Shown here one piece after another: positions 24,307 to 35,900 of a DNA stretch of 64,000 bases (positions are counted from its first letter, which is position 1; every line of letters begins with the position of its first letter). The DNA lies in NCBI GenBank assembly GCA_008360955.1, contig LUCM01011148.1:53741-117740 (forward strand). The letters are read 5' to 3'. Origin of the DNA: Fasciolopsis buskii (lineage: Eukaryota; Platyhelminthes; Trematoda; Plagiorchiida; Fasciolidae). The notes under the pieces were generated by a model that had not been told where the DNA came from, did no database searches, and saw nothing but the letters and a program-made list of their open reading frames with translations. The position numbers and the translations under genes were made by a program.

Positions 24307-24724
24307 GAATGTTTTGATGAAATAATTCACCATGTGATATCATTGCTCAACTCACCATAGAGAAACCATGGAAGCACTGTACAGCTGTTTCATCCTTGTT
24401 AGGAATCATCAGCAGTGCATATGGACCGCTCCCCAACGGGGACGCAAGCCAGGGATGAATGATTTTGAGTTGAACGCCTTAGCCATTACGTAAGCGGGCA
24501 GGCTCTGAACGGTTTGTTGAACTTCACCACGTGATCATGTTGCATCTATCCGTCACTGATTTGCACGGTTACTGTCCGTTAGCTCCCAGCGATCGACCCC
24601 TACTCATAGATGACTTCTCTGATGATTCCTAACAAGGATGAAACAGCTGTACAGTGCTTCCATGGTTTCTTTATGGTGAGTTGAGCGATGACATCACATG
24701 GTGAATTATTTCATGAAAACATTC
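24307..24724. mobile_element. Fold-back element of two inverted tRNA-SINE arms, copy 1
   Basis: The arms 24,307-24,411 and 24,620-24,724 are inverted copies, 105 bases each, with 4 mismatches by my count. The outer ends read GAATGTTTTGATGAAATAAT; the inner ends read TGATGATTCCTAACAAGG on the right. Inside the left arm, read on the minus strand, sits a tRNA-like head (TAATGGCTAAGGCGTTCAAC and a degenerate B box GGCTTGCGTCC) that aligns with the head of the single SINE at 58,020-58,200. The element thus looks like two SINEs joined head to head. The 208-base centre is shared with the copy at 31,014. No protein is encoded. Confidence 0.8.
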
Positions 24725-24735
24725 AATTGATTTGT

Positions 24736-25075
24736 TGGCTTGATTTATCCGGTGTTTTACATGTGATTATTGAAAGTGCTAACAACTTGTCAGGACTTGT
24801 TGTGATACATCTTGAGGAGGATTTCAACTGGTTTCTGATTCTTTAAATGAATTTGAAACTGGTGAAACTCAATTAGACAATTAGTACCTTATTTCCAACT
24901 TCCTACATTGTGCAGTGTCTCGACGAGCGTATGATTCAGTGAGTGACTTTGTGACTGTTTTAGCTCAGACCCCCTCCATTCTTTATTTGGTACAGAGTAG
25001 AGAAACAGGTAGTGATTTTATAGCAAATCTCACGGAAAATGAACAAGTTATTGTGCTCGATTCTGTTTCATGGTA
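24736..25075 (+). pseudogene. LINE AP-endonuclease fragment (CR1/Jockey type)
   Basis: The first frame (24,736-24,830) reads LSGLVVIHLEEDFNW, matching the (V/I)(V/I)xLGDFNxxxxxW motif of LINE apurinic-type endonucleases. After a one-base shift the second frame, with one TAG at 24,882, runs through VSDSLNEFET, SRRAYDSVSDFVTVLAQTPS and ETGSDFIANLTENEQVIVLD. These correspond to the usual TRxxxxxxLDLVLT, P(L/I)GxSDH and following strand of this fold, so the catalytic SDH is changed to SDF. Only the second half of the domain is present. It begins 12 bases after the SINE fold-back. Family-level assignment is from motif order; clade is inferred. Confidence 0.55.
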
Positions 25076-26514
25076 AAAAGGGTGCAGAAATGTAAGTAAT
25101 GACCTGTTTATTCTCCAGCCGTGAGATGTGTTTACTTGACGAATTCTCAATAACATTTTCATTAATTCAGTATGCTTCCTGGGCACTGGCAAGCAACAAA
25201 AAGGATCGTAAAACATTCTGCAAACCTAACTAGACAGAATGTGATTATCTGCAGGGGTTAATACAGACCAGCCCAGCTCTGTTTTGCTTAGTGGAAATGA
25301 GGTTCGTCTAAGAAACAATGAATGTTGAATAAGAAGACGATCAGTCAGTTTCCTGTCCATATCCAGTGTGCAATATTTTTATTTCTAGTTTCAGACGATC
25401 GTTGATCTTGTTATTCTTCGCGGACTGTTCTTCGTTCCCTCAGGTGAGACTGAAATGTACTAAAAAATACTTGCACTAGGAGGGATCCGTGGGGAAAGAA
25501 AGTAGGCCACACTGTGTGCCGATCTACATGGGAATCTGTACGGAACGGCAACAAGAGCAATTGATTTTAGAAGCATTGATATGAATTATCCACGACAACG
25601 GTTCATTTTACTGGAATTTGTAATCCGCAAATATGTTGACTGTACCGAGCAATCCTTGTCTATTATCAGAGCATGGAAGGGAATACAAGGTTCGGAATTT
25701 TACCTCGTAATACTTATATTACTTTTGCATTTATACAAAGGCTTTTCAAAGCAGAGTCGTTTTCTGAGCACAAGGGTCATAACGAATCTGTTTCATGCAC
25801 AGATTTCCCGTATCTAAAGTGACTCTCGATATTTATTCCTGATGGCCAAACTACGTAATATGGATGGCGTAACAATGATCAATTCGAAAACGCAAAATCA
25901 TTTAGGAAAAAAAGAATCGACTACGAGATTACTTGAAGCCAACCTTGTCTAAACAGTTTCTGCGCTATTTCAGTACTACTGACAACTTGTGCTTGGCATG
26001 AAACAGAATATCCTTCGCGAAGAAATTGCGACATGAAAATTCTAGAAAAAAAAGCCATTTGGATATTGATTGTGATAAGGCCCACAAAAAATTTTTCGAT
26101 CTATATGGATGTTTACAGTAGGGAGTACTTATACTTCATCCAGTTACCCATTCTTACCAAATAATGAAGGTTGAGCTACAGTGATACTGGAAATAGCGGT
26201 ACAAATCGTGATAAAGAATACTGCCACATAGTGGGACCATTCAAGCCCTGGATTGCTCATCTGAATACATTAAACGTACTACTGGCGGATGCCAAATTGC
26301 TAGGCTACATGGCCCCGGTGCAATAAGTCATCAAGCGATGAAACCTGATTACAACCAAAGGACCAAGGCTGGCTGCCAAACTCATTTGGCGTCAGCTGAA
26401 CTACAGGTAGGCTTAAAATTGGACCGACAGCAAGCCCGAGGACAAGCACGGAGTCAGCCAGACACTAGTCCACGGAGGTATTGGAAGCGATCCCATTTTG
26501 CGGCGCGCTCAGAG
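25076..26514. other. No clear gene; possible LINE linker remnants
   Basis: Downstream of the endonuclease fragment, short plus-strand frames (25,171-25,261) are open but carry no reverse-transcriptase motif. A 78-codon frame at 25,581-25,817 is not recognised. Nothing else stands out. Confidence 0.4.
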
Positions 26515-26750
26515 GGAAGCGAAGGCGGGATTTGGTATGAAGACCAGAGAACAGAGCATGAGGACTTCAGACGGAGGGCAATCTCCATCTTGGGTAAATC
26601 TATATAAACCATTTGACTATGACAAAAAGCTATCGTCCTGAGCGGTCAGTGGCAATCTGACTGTTCTCGCTTGATTAGGCGGACTGGGATTGAATTGGAG
26701 TTGAGACGGCCGACTGAATGTGCAACAGTTATCGACCGCGAAAGCGAGGT
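26515..26750 (+). repeat. LTR-like interspersed repeat, copy 2
   Basis: Same family and orientation as 22,550-22,775, about 4 kb away; see that entry for shared landmarks. Upstream, 26,338-26,607 forms an 89-codon frame rich in Arg and Gln that is probably just repeat sequence read through. Whether the two copies are the LTRs of one element or independent solo copies cannot be settled by eye; no gag or pol was recognised between them. Confidence 0.55.
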
Positions 26751-28235
26751 TTTAAAACATCTTTGGCCTGGTGGCGATCTCTGAATGTTCGTTTTTTTCA
26801 TTCATGAGTCGCCATGAGTTTGATTGGCTGATTGCACTTGCAGGAGTCAACAAAAGCCATACCAAAATGTGCCACGTGATCTGCGAGTAGACTCACCTCA
26901 GTAATTTATACTGGTTACTGCACAGCGAAAATTACTTAGTTTTATTTAGACAGTGATTTCTAATCTTGCAGTTTGGTCCAATTAATAACCCTGAGTTTGG
27001 GTTGCAGCTACTGTGCTTTGAGACCAGGACAGATTTTCTCATCAAGTTTCGGTAGCGTTCCTCATGAAAGTTCAAAAAAGATGCTGTGCACATCTAACAA
27101 CAACTGATCTCTATTGTGATTTCATATGATCAAGAAACCCCCGTGTTGACAATTCTGGAGGACTTCATACTCCTTGTTGTGTAACGTGAAAACGATCAAA
27201 GACAACCGACACACAGACTCCCCCACTTGCATTATTGCACTTATGCGACTGTCATTATTTCATCGGCTGTCCGGGTCGTGCTTGATTAGTCCATTTTGTT
27301 TGATTCACTTCACCCGATTTAGTTCATGGCTTTTTTGTTGAATCTGGACAGCTCAACCTGATTGGTTGGCCCAACTTACAATATGGCCTTCTCAATGCGC
27401 ATTCGTGCTCCTGCCTTGTGATCAGACCACTACGTCGGCTGGACACTGGTAGCCAGTGGGATAACAGTCTCATTCTGCTCTTGCTTTCAGTACTTGCTCC
27501 CTGTTCAGCAAGATCGGGTCGTATCCACGGCTGTGCGCAATTTCAAATTACGACACCATTCCCTCACGCCGTCTTTGCGGCTCCAGAACAAGAGCGAATA
27601 AAGGTGTGCACAGTCGTTATTACAAATTCTCCATAAAATTGTGGAAATTACACTAGAGACAAAAATTAAATCTAACTTTATGAAGAACTGTTTATTTATT
27701 TATTTATTATTATTTTTATTATGGGTTGGAAACAGAGGAGTAAAAAAAGCAAATAGTTATAAAAAAAGAGGGGAAGAAAAACCGTTCGTAAACACAGTTA
27801 ACGAGCCTGAACCGAACGAGGTTTGCGGTGTATGGAAAGAACAATATGCCTTGGGTAATATTACCCATGGGAGCCAAAAGCAAGTCCATTCGACAACTCC
27901 GTGCTACTGACTTTTCAGGAATTGCCTATATGCTAACAAACGCAGTTTGCCATGATCACAAGCCCATATGAAATAGGTGAACCATCGCATCAGTTCAATG
28001 TGGTGATATAAAATATGTCAGCGGTCAAGCCATGCACGGGGGAAATTACTACTCGTACTGTATTGTGTTGTATTGTGTTTTATAGTATGGACTTTTGCAT
28101 GCAAAACTGCCGCATTTCAATAAAAAACCTGACAGTGAAAATGAAAATAGCAAAAAATTTACGCTCATCAACTTGTAAGCGTATGAAAAACTCATCGAGA
28201 TATAATCGAAGCACATCATGATAGATGGCTCAGGA
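26751..28235. other. Probable repeat-derived DNA, no gene
   Basis: A plus-strand reading near 26,800-26,890 (HEFDWLIALAGVNKSH) is protein-like and may be a gag remnant following the LTR-like copy; unproven. At 27,420-27,640 a GC-richer stretch ends with GCGAATAAAGGTGTG, as an LTR or 3' end might. A TTTA/TTA simple repeat lies at 27,691-27,722. Confidence 0.35.
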
Positions 28236-29236
28236 GTTCGGCTAAAACACGGTCACTGCATGTCAAGATGTCTGCTAAATATGGAACAGTGGAGTTCCTA
28301 GAGATGTCGATTCTGGACGAAATAGAACGAAAAGCGGATCGTGTGGAAATATGAGAACGGCACTTTGAAAGATAGTTGTGGAGAGGATGCGTGGGGTCAG
28401 AAAGAACTTTGTGAGCGAATTTCTCACATGCTGATAAGTGTTGATCTCATAGATTAAGGGACAATTTACTTAGTGGCATGGACGACACACGGCTAATAAT
28501 TAATAGCCTCCGCAAAGAATTTTAAAGTTTTTTTAAGTGAACCTGGGTAAATAACTGGAGACCAGCAAAGAATCATTGGAAAAACACACTGGTATACAAA
28601 TCGGGAGATGGTCCTTCAGATTTTTATCAATAGTAACTCCTAGATATTTCACAGAATCAACCCTAGTAAGAGTTTTCGAGTTGATGAAAGACGTTTCGGA
28701 TGGGTAGGCTGATCGAGAGAGAGGAAACAGACATTCGAAACATTTAGATGTGTTGAGATTTGAACCAGCTCGTGCAGAGCAATCGTAAACAGAAGATGGG
28801 TTGTTGGAAAACCTTTGAAAATCACCGTTGTTCGAAACGGCTTGTAAAAGAGCAACATCATCAACATACCCACACAGATGACAGGGTGCGCTAGTTGATA
28901 AGTCGCTGATGTAAGTAGAGAAGAGAAACGGTGAAAAATAGCGCCCTGAAGCACGCCTGAGTTGTTAGTCAACGGTTTTGAGGTTTGACTGTCCATTCTG
29001 GTGCACTGGATTCGGGCAGCCATGCTAATAAAGACAGGGTACAACCAAATGTTTCCAGTGTGTGAAGTAGGAGAGACCGTGGAACCGGAACGAATGCTGA
29101 GGAATAGACTAGAAAGGCGCAACGCACAGGTTTCATCGATGCGTTTAAGGACTTACAAATGTGGTGAGGGAGGGAGGCGACAGCTTCCAAGAAGTCCAAG
29201 ACATGTGAAATTAATCAATCGTAAACACTCACCATA
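28236..29236 (-). mobile_element. CR1/Jockey-type LINE, reverse transcriptase palm to C-terminus
   Basis: On the minus strand, from 29,199 down, the palm reads MKPVRCAFLVYSSAFVPVPR. Both aspartates of the usual LDYSSAFDxVPR (motif A, the first being catalytic) are valine, so the enzyme is dead. Next come NNSGVLQGAIF (motif B, normally NSGVPQGSI) and, after one frameshift, FLFSTYISDL, GYVDDVALLQA (catalytic YxDD intact) and RVDSVKYLGVTIDKNL. Further down the frames give a typical CR1-like end: KVLSDPTHPLHNYLSKCR, then RSAFRSISSR and VPYLADIL, up to about 28,236. The segment from 28,930 to 28,600 is open in a single frame. Fingers and endonuclease are absent. This is not the same family as the RTE-type fragments at 2.3 and 60.1 kb. 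Confidence 0.85.
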
Positions 29237-31013
29237 TTGATACGCAAGGTTCGGCGATCGAATTCACTAGCATTAAAAGGGCGAAGAGTGCGATCTGAGC
29301 TAGAATGTGATTGACACTTATGAAACAATTATGGTCATGATTAATGCCCGGCTATCGTTGCAGAGTTGGGGTAATTTTTATTCTTTAAAGAATCCAAATA
29401 AGCACTTTGCGTATGGATGGTAAAATTTCGCTTTCGTTAAATCGCGTTTTTTGAAGTATTCCATCTCGTGGAAAAGGTTCATGGGTGGAATTTGACCATT
29501 TAATTTACACAAGCACTTTATTACCAGTAGTACCCTGTTATGCCTTGTCCCTCGGAATTTCTAACAGTTGGGCACATGCCAGGAATTGAGACAAATCGTG
29601 TTTGCTAGTAGTAAGTTTATAAACGATGTGGTGATTTTTCGTTACAGGTAAGAACGATGAGAGGCAAGCAACTTTTGTCACTTGGGTCAGTCTTTTCAAT
29701 GCAAGCAATTGCAACTGATCCACGGGAACTGGTACCGAACAAAAAATTACGCATGTTTCTGGATAAACTGTAAGCTGGAATTCGCTCTCAAAATAGGTGA
29801 AATTGTATTATCTTCCTAAAATCCTGGTTGGCTCGCTGAGTGTGCGGTCTTCGGTAACCTCAGCATATCAAAAGGAGTGAAATTTTGTGCTCAGCCTGAA
29901 CTAAGAAAAAAATAGAAGTGATTTGAACCTTTAATCTGAAAACCCTGCTCAATCCACAGTTAGTGAAAATGAGAACGAACAATAAACTATAGTGAGAAAG
30001 TCAATAACCTACAAGTCATCGCATCTTGTGACCACTGCTGACGGTACTAAGAACCTCGAATTCTCATCTTGCCTTCTTTTTTATCAGGTATTAGATAAAA
30101 GTCAGAGTTATCTTAACTCGGGCCCTTTCTTACAGTATTTGAATTCCAGAGGGTTTGACAAACTCTCGGAAGAATGTTCGTGCCTCACTATCAGTCTCCC
30201 GAACTCGTTTGTTTTCCTTTTTGGAGACTTTAGCGGACGAGAGGGAACCCCAATCCCCACAACATTCTTTTTCAGCTTTTCGTTTGGCAGTAAGTTCATT
30301 GGAAGATTAGTCGTTTGGTTTATTGATCCATGAGGCTAACACGACTATTTTCCGAGGGAATTTACGTAATCCTTGTCATCCATCTTCTGGAACCACTTAC
30401 TATAGACTTCCATTATTTCAGCCATTGAACCTGTCGGATGTTTTCTTCCATTCAGATTGAATACCAGCTCTCCCATCCAAGCAACACTAAATACCTGACA
30501 GTGCTCAGCAGTGAGCAAACCAGGTGAGCCACTTGCATTTTGAAGGAGAAAGTACCTTGTATATGATGCCGAGAGCAGCTCGCTCAAACCACACTATGAG
30601 AAATGAGACAGCTATTCTTGAGAATGTGTCAAGGTAACGTGCGGATACCAGTTACCAGTAAGTACTGAATCGACTCCTACCCTAGCTACGCGAATGAAAT
30701 CAGTGAGAAGTCCAAAAAAGAACGGAAACATTTTAGAGTTGCAATTAAATCCCTTCGATTTAGATACAAGGTCGGAACTATTCCGACTGATGGAATCCAT
30801 GGCCTCCCATGGCCTTTGGGGAATGATAGGATTTCACGATCATTTGTCGTCACCATTCCCACCGGATGCTTGATCATGCAGGCCACCTTGAAACAGTGCC
30901 GGATTGCATCAGGCGGGTGGCAAGCAAACTCAGCACACCTGGGTAGGCTTATTTCACTGTTCTACTTATGTTCGCTCGCTGATGTCTTGCTCCTAATGTT
31001 ATGATTGAACCAG
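29237..31013. other. No gene established; candidate exon at 30,089-30,288
   Basis: On plus, CTTCTTTTTTATCAG followed by an open segment ending at TTTGGCA|GTAAGT (about 30,089-30,288) looks like an exon but its translation is low-complexity Phe/Ser near the end. On minus, 30,345-30,587 is open and ends near CTATA|GTAAGT. The two lie on opposite strands and neither is recognised. Confidence 0.3.
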
Positions 31014-31350
31014 GAATAGTTTTTCATGAAATAATTCACCGTGTGATTTCATCGTTCAACTGACCATTAGGAAACCATGGAAGCTGCTTTATCTTTGTTA
31101 ATAGTCATCAATGGTGCATATCCACCGCTTCCCAACTGGGACGCAAGCCCGGGATGAACGATTTTGAACGGTTTGTTGAACTTCACCACGTGATCATGTT
31201 GCACCTATCCGTCACTGATTTGCACGGCCACGGATCGCTAGCGCGCAACAATTGACCCCTACTGATGGGTGACTTCTCTGTAGATAGCCTAAGTACGAAG
31301 AAAGCTTTGGATATGACCTAAGGAGCATGGCCACTTGGTATGAATTATTA
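31014..31350. mobile_element. SINE fold-back element, copy 2 (right arm decayed)
   Basis: The left arm and centre align base by base with copy 1 (24,307-24,724): TTTTTCATGAAATAATTCACC, GACGCAAGCCCGGGATGAACG, TTGAACTTCACCACGTGATC and CACTGATTTGCACGG are all present in order. About 40 bases carrying the SINE A box are missing, apparently between two TGAAC repeats. The right arm is much more diverged (GTAGATAGCCTAAGTACGAAG, ending GGTATGAATTATT). Because the shared centre is neither arm, the composite itself must have been copied. Confidence 0.7.
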
Positions 31351-31378
31351 GTAGGAGATTGAATGTTTTCATGAAATA
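31345..31378 (+). repeat. Partial left end of a further fold-back/SINE copy
   Basis: TTATTAGTAGGAGATTGAAT then GTTTTCATGAAAT matches the left flank and terminus of copy 1 (AGTAGGAGGGTGAATGTTTT), directly against the decayed right end of copy 2. Confidence 0.5.
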
Positions 31379-31553
31379 CTTTTTTTCTTTCCGAATAATC
31401 CCAAAGAACACACTGAAAAACAACAGAGTTTGACGAACAAGCTCATTTTCAGTTAGTCCTAATCATCCCAATACAATACATTAAATGTGATTTACCGCAA
31501 ATTAGAAGAGACTGATAGCTTACACATCTAACTGTCAAAATGTCTACTGCTGC

Positions 31554-31577
31554 TGTGTGTGTGTGTGTGTGTGTGTG
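31554..31577. repeat. (TG)n microsatellite
   Basis: Twelve TG units without interruption. Confidence 0.95.
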
Positions 31578-32122
31578 AAGCTGCTGGATGTTGAAAGTAT
31601 GGATTGGGGGAATGCGATTCACACCCGTGACCCGGGTCTGTAAGGGATTCGGTAGAATTTCGGATTGCCGTGTGGGCTAGTGTTTGCATAAACTGCTTAT
31701 GGGTACAAAACGAGGGATCCTAAATTCCATTGACCAACCAAAACCTCGAGCATTTGCTAAAGTACAAGACCTAAGTTGATCCGAAAAGGTCATTGCATCT
31801 TTGACTCAGGTGGCCTGCAAGTCGTCCGTAGCCCTGAATCTGGAAACTATGGAATTTAATACAAAGTTTCTACGTAGTCCAATTTGGCACCATCAAAATT
31901 CAAACACCCGATTACTTCTCTGAATTTCTGGTCACCAATGGGCACGCAATGCGTGGATTTATCGACCTAGCCGTATTATCAGGATCTTGCTTGACAAAAG
32001 GCTGATTGAATCTCTGTAGCAAATTGTTCATCTGTGTAACCGGAAGGCATTAGGTCATGACTACGTCAAATGTATTCCTGAATTTGGCTTACGTTCCCCA
32101 CAAAGTTATCCAGTTACTGAAG
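31578..32122. other. No gene or repeat recognised
   Basis: Unremarkable sequence up to the second gap. A B-box-like GGGTGTGAATCGC occurs on minus near 31,612, too weak to call. Confidence 0.5.
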
Positions 32123-32925
32123 NNNNNNNNNNNNNNNNNNNNNNNNNNNNNNNNNNNNNNNNNNNNNNNNNNNNNNNNNNNNNNNNNNNNNNNNNNNNNN
32201 NNNNNNNNNNNNNNNNNNNNNNNNNNNNNNNNNNNNNNNNNNNNNNNNNNNNNNNNNNNNNNNNNNNNNNNNNNNNNNNNNNNNNNNNNNNNNNNNNNNN
32301 NNNNNNNNNNNNNNNNNNNNNNNNNNNNNNNNNNNNNNNNNNNNNNNNNNNNNNNNNNNNNNNNNNNNNNNNNNNNNNNNNNNNNNNNNNNNNNNNNNNN
32401 NNNNNNNNNNNNNNNNNNNNNNNNNNNNNNNNNNNNNNNNNNNNNNNNNNNNNNNNNNNNNNNNNNNNNNNNNNNNNNNNNNNNNNNNNNNNNNNNNNNN
32501 NNNNNNNNNNNNNNNNNNNNNNNNNNNNNNNNNNNNNNNNNNNNNNNNNNNNNNNNNNNNNNNNNNNNNNNNNNNNNNNNNNNNNNNNNNNNNNNNNNNN
32601 NNNNNNNNNNNNNNNNNNNNNNNNNNNNNNNNNNNNNNNNNNNNNNNNNNNNNNNNNNNNNNNNNNNNNNNNNNNNNNNNNNNNNNNNNNNNNNNNNNNN
32701 NNNNNNNNNNNNNNNNNNNNNNNNNNNNNNNNNNNNNNNNNNNNNNNNNNNNNNNNNNNNNNNNNNNNNNNNNNNNNNNNNNNNNNNNNNNNNNNNNNNN
32801 NNNNNNNNNNNNNNNNNNNNNNNNNNNNNNNNNNNNNNNNNNNNNNNNNNNNNNNNNNNNNNNNNNNNNNNNNNNNNNNNNNNNNNNNNNNNNNNNNNNN
32901 NNNNNNNNNNNNNNNNNNNNNNNNN
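32123..32925. other. Assembly gap (803 N)
   Basis: All bases are N. No known repeat is recognisable at either edge. Confidence 0.99.
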
Positions 32926-35900
32926 AACATCTGCGGGGCACTTTTGCAGTATTCTTCCCGAGACTGAATGCGTGTTGTTCATTTTCACTAATTTTGCATT
33001 TCTACATCGGTTTCGCATACACATCTCTCATCCTCATTTCACTTATCTGCATCTTAGTCGACCATTCAAGAGAACACCACAAACCACGGACGGCACGTGG
33101 CATCTGTCGCCAGTTGCCTGGTGTTTGCGTTCCTCAGCTTATCTCGACTTTCCCAATGTCCTAGTGTAATAAAGTACCTTTCGCAAAAGTAGAATTCAAC
33201 GTATAATGTGTTTCTGTCACTAGGCCTCAGAAGTCAAACTTCATATGCCATTCTACCTTCAGAAATGTTTAACTATGAACTACCTTAATTCCGTCTATAT
33301 TTTTTGCTGTGTACTATATTTTTCAGACTGTCCAAAACACGGTAGATGTCCAGCCACCTATCTAGACATAAGTTCACGGCAATTCGGACAAAGAGTAGCC
33401 GAATACATCTTCGTGCAGGTTCATAAACTAGTGAATGAATAGCGATTGAACAGCCAAATTCAAATAAAATCCCTGCGTAGCACCATTGGTTATCTGTCCC
33501 AGAAACAGGACATCAGATCAATGTGAGCAAACCCAGCAAAAGCGTTTACTTCTTTCCAGAATTCTTGGATGTCTTAATTTGCAAAAAACGCATTCTATCA
33601 AACGATGTGAAAATGAACTTGGTTAATAAATTGAGTTATTCGCAAATATGTCTCAATAGTGGTAGACTTACAGATGCTTTTGAAATAGAAAAGCTCGTCG
33701 ACGGCGACTGTTGTCTGTCATTTTTATGAGTTGACTGTGTTGTTTACCGGAGGTGAGAAATCTGTTTACCTGTAAATAATCTTCAATTCTTCCCCGTCCA
33801 TTATGATCAAGACTCCGGAAACTAAAGATTATCTGAATGGGTAGCTCTGTCCGTTTGGAATACCACCAAGTGACGCGGAATTGATTGCCAAAATATTAGG
33901 AATGATCTAGTCAGCTTTTTGCAACTCTCTACTCTTTTGAGATCAGCAGGTGTCACAAGTCCATGAAGACAATCTTCTTCATCTGTGTTTAGTTAGTTGT
34001 TCGATATTACATGTAAAATATTATCTGGCGCAAAAAATACTTTTTTTGGGGTGTTGTCAGCTCCGAATAAGGAATGCGGCAAGTTGAAAGCAAATCACAA
34101 GACTTATGTAGAAATTTGGACCTCTGTTGCTTTGTTGATGTTGATTATTGTCACCACTCTCTGCACCGGGGTGTCTAAAATTAGATAAATAACTCAGTTA
34201 AAGCATGACGCTTTATGCTGCGCGTACGCTTCGCAACAGACACGCACGGGGTTTCCGCAAATTGCGTTTGATCATTGAGTTTACTGGACTAATACGAAGC
34301 AGTTATTTCGTAGCTTGGCTCTACACGCATAAACCTCCCATTCTGCGTTCACCATTGTCATTTTCCGAATTGTCATGCAAGTGTCTCGAGACAAAACAAT
34401 CAAACCGACTTTTGCCTACTACCAAGTTACACCAAAAACGAAAGCAAATTTGTGAAATTACCAAAATTGCTTACTGAACATGCAGAAAACTTTGAGCGAA
34501 TAGATCAAGTTTTATGGCTTTTGGCGTGAGTGCCCGGTCATGTGACCGATTCTTCTGATATACCCCGGGAATGATAGTCGTTAAACATCAAATTATATTG
34601 AGTATATCTCATGGGAATAAATAAAGTGTAGTGCAGTGAATTGCAGTTATGCGAAATAAACTCAGGCTAAATGGGACTTTCGTTAGATCGTCTTGAGTTG
34701 AATTGAAGTCCATGAATTAGACCAGTCACTCGAAGTACAAATTTGTGCACAAACAACGTGAACTATCAGTAGACCAATCGAATTTACTCGTCGAATAAGT
34801 TTATTTGTATACAACTAAGCAAATCTTAAGTGGACTTTGGTAATCGGTTGGCGTAGGTCGCAAGTTTGTGGTTCAACAAGTTTCGCACGGACTGGACGTG
34901 TTAATTTGATTTGTCCATAAACGTGAGCAATGTCCTTTACTATAATGCTCTATGAATCGGGACTTTATCATGCTAGAATTATGTCCGATAGCATAAAATA
35001 TATACGTGTAAGATAATACAGAACATAACCGTCAATTGGTTTTTGTGCAAACAGCGACACAGTTGTTACAGCTTATCTGGTATAAAGACAAAGTACATCC
35101 AGAACTGCAAAATGCTACTGATTCATAAATGTTTTGCATAATGACCTCACCTTATCGAAGTAAATTACACAGTTTGAGGTCACCGATAAGGAAAAAAGAA
35201 AAACGAACTATTTGCCTCCATGGCAAAGCCGAACAGGAATTTCGGCAACTTGCATTCCGACACTTCGGACACCACATTTTGAGTACTAAGCAGACAAAAG
35301 TTGGATATTCAGCGGATTACTGGATGCTTACTTCCAGAAAGTTAGCCTTGAGGAGTAGCATACTGAAAGCACGAATATCCTTGCCCATGCGCGCACACTG
35401 GCATGCGCCTGCTTCCCTTCTGTCAGGTAAGGAAAGATTTTGCAGTCCTTTTTTCCATCCCACCAAGAAGGCAATTATCTCTCTCAAACATCCGATTAAT
35501 GGTTTTTTGCAAGAAATGAGTGACACGACTGGCGTTGAAGAAAGACAGTCTGAGCCGTTGCCCACATTTCTATTTCGTTCGGAAACTATGAACTGTGTTA
35601 TAACAATTACGTGTGTTTTATGATTGGGTCAGTTTGACACAGAGAAATTCTGTTCTGGTTCATAGATTTACTACTGTTATGCCTAGCACTACCATTTATT
35701 GGTTTCTCTTTTAATTGGTTGGCCGGTTTCAGGTGGCTTTCATTTGGTGACTTTGCCCAATTAACCGCGGAAGAGTAGGCGTCACTGAAATTTTTCCCTG
35801 TGTTGCCACTGGAATGTCAAATGTAGACTGACTAGACGACGGAGAGTTTTCTGAAACCAAAATTTTTCTGCGTTTTGCCATTCATCAGAGAAGATAATTC

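Noticed and set aside
27641..27910. Small secreted protein with signal peptide (hydrophobic start then KR-rich part)
   Set aside because: The hydrophobic part is the translation of a TTTA/TTA simple repeat, not a signal sequence with other support.
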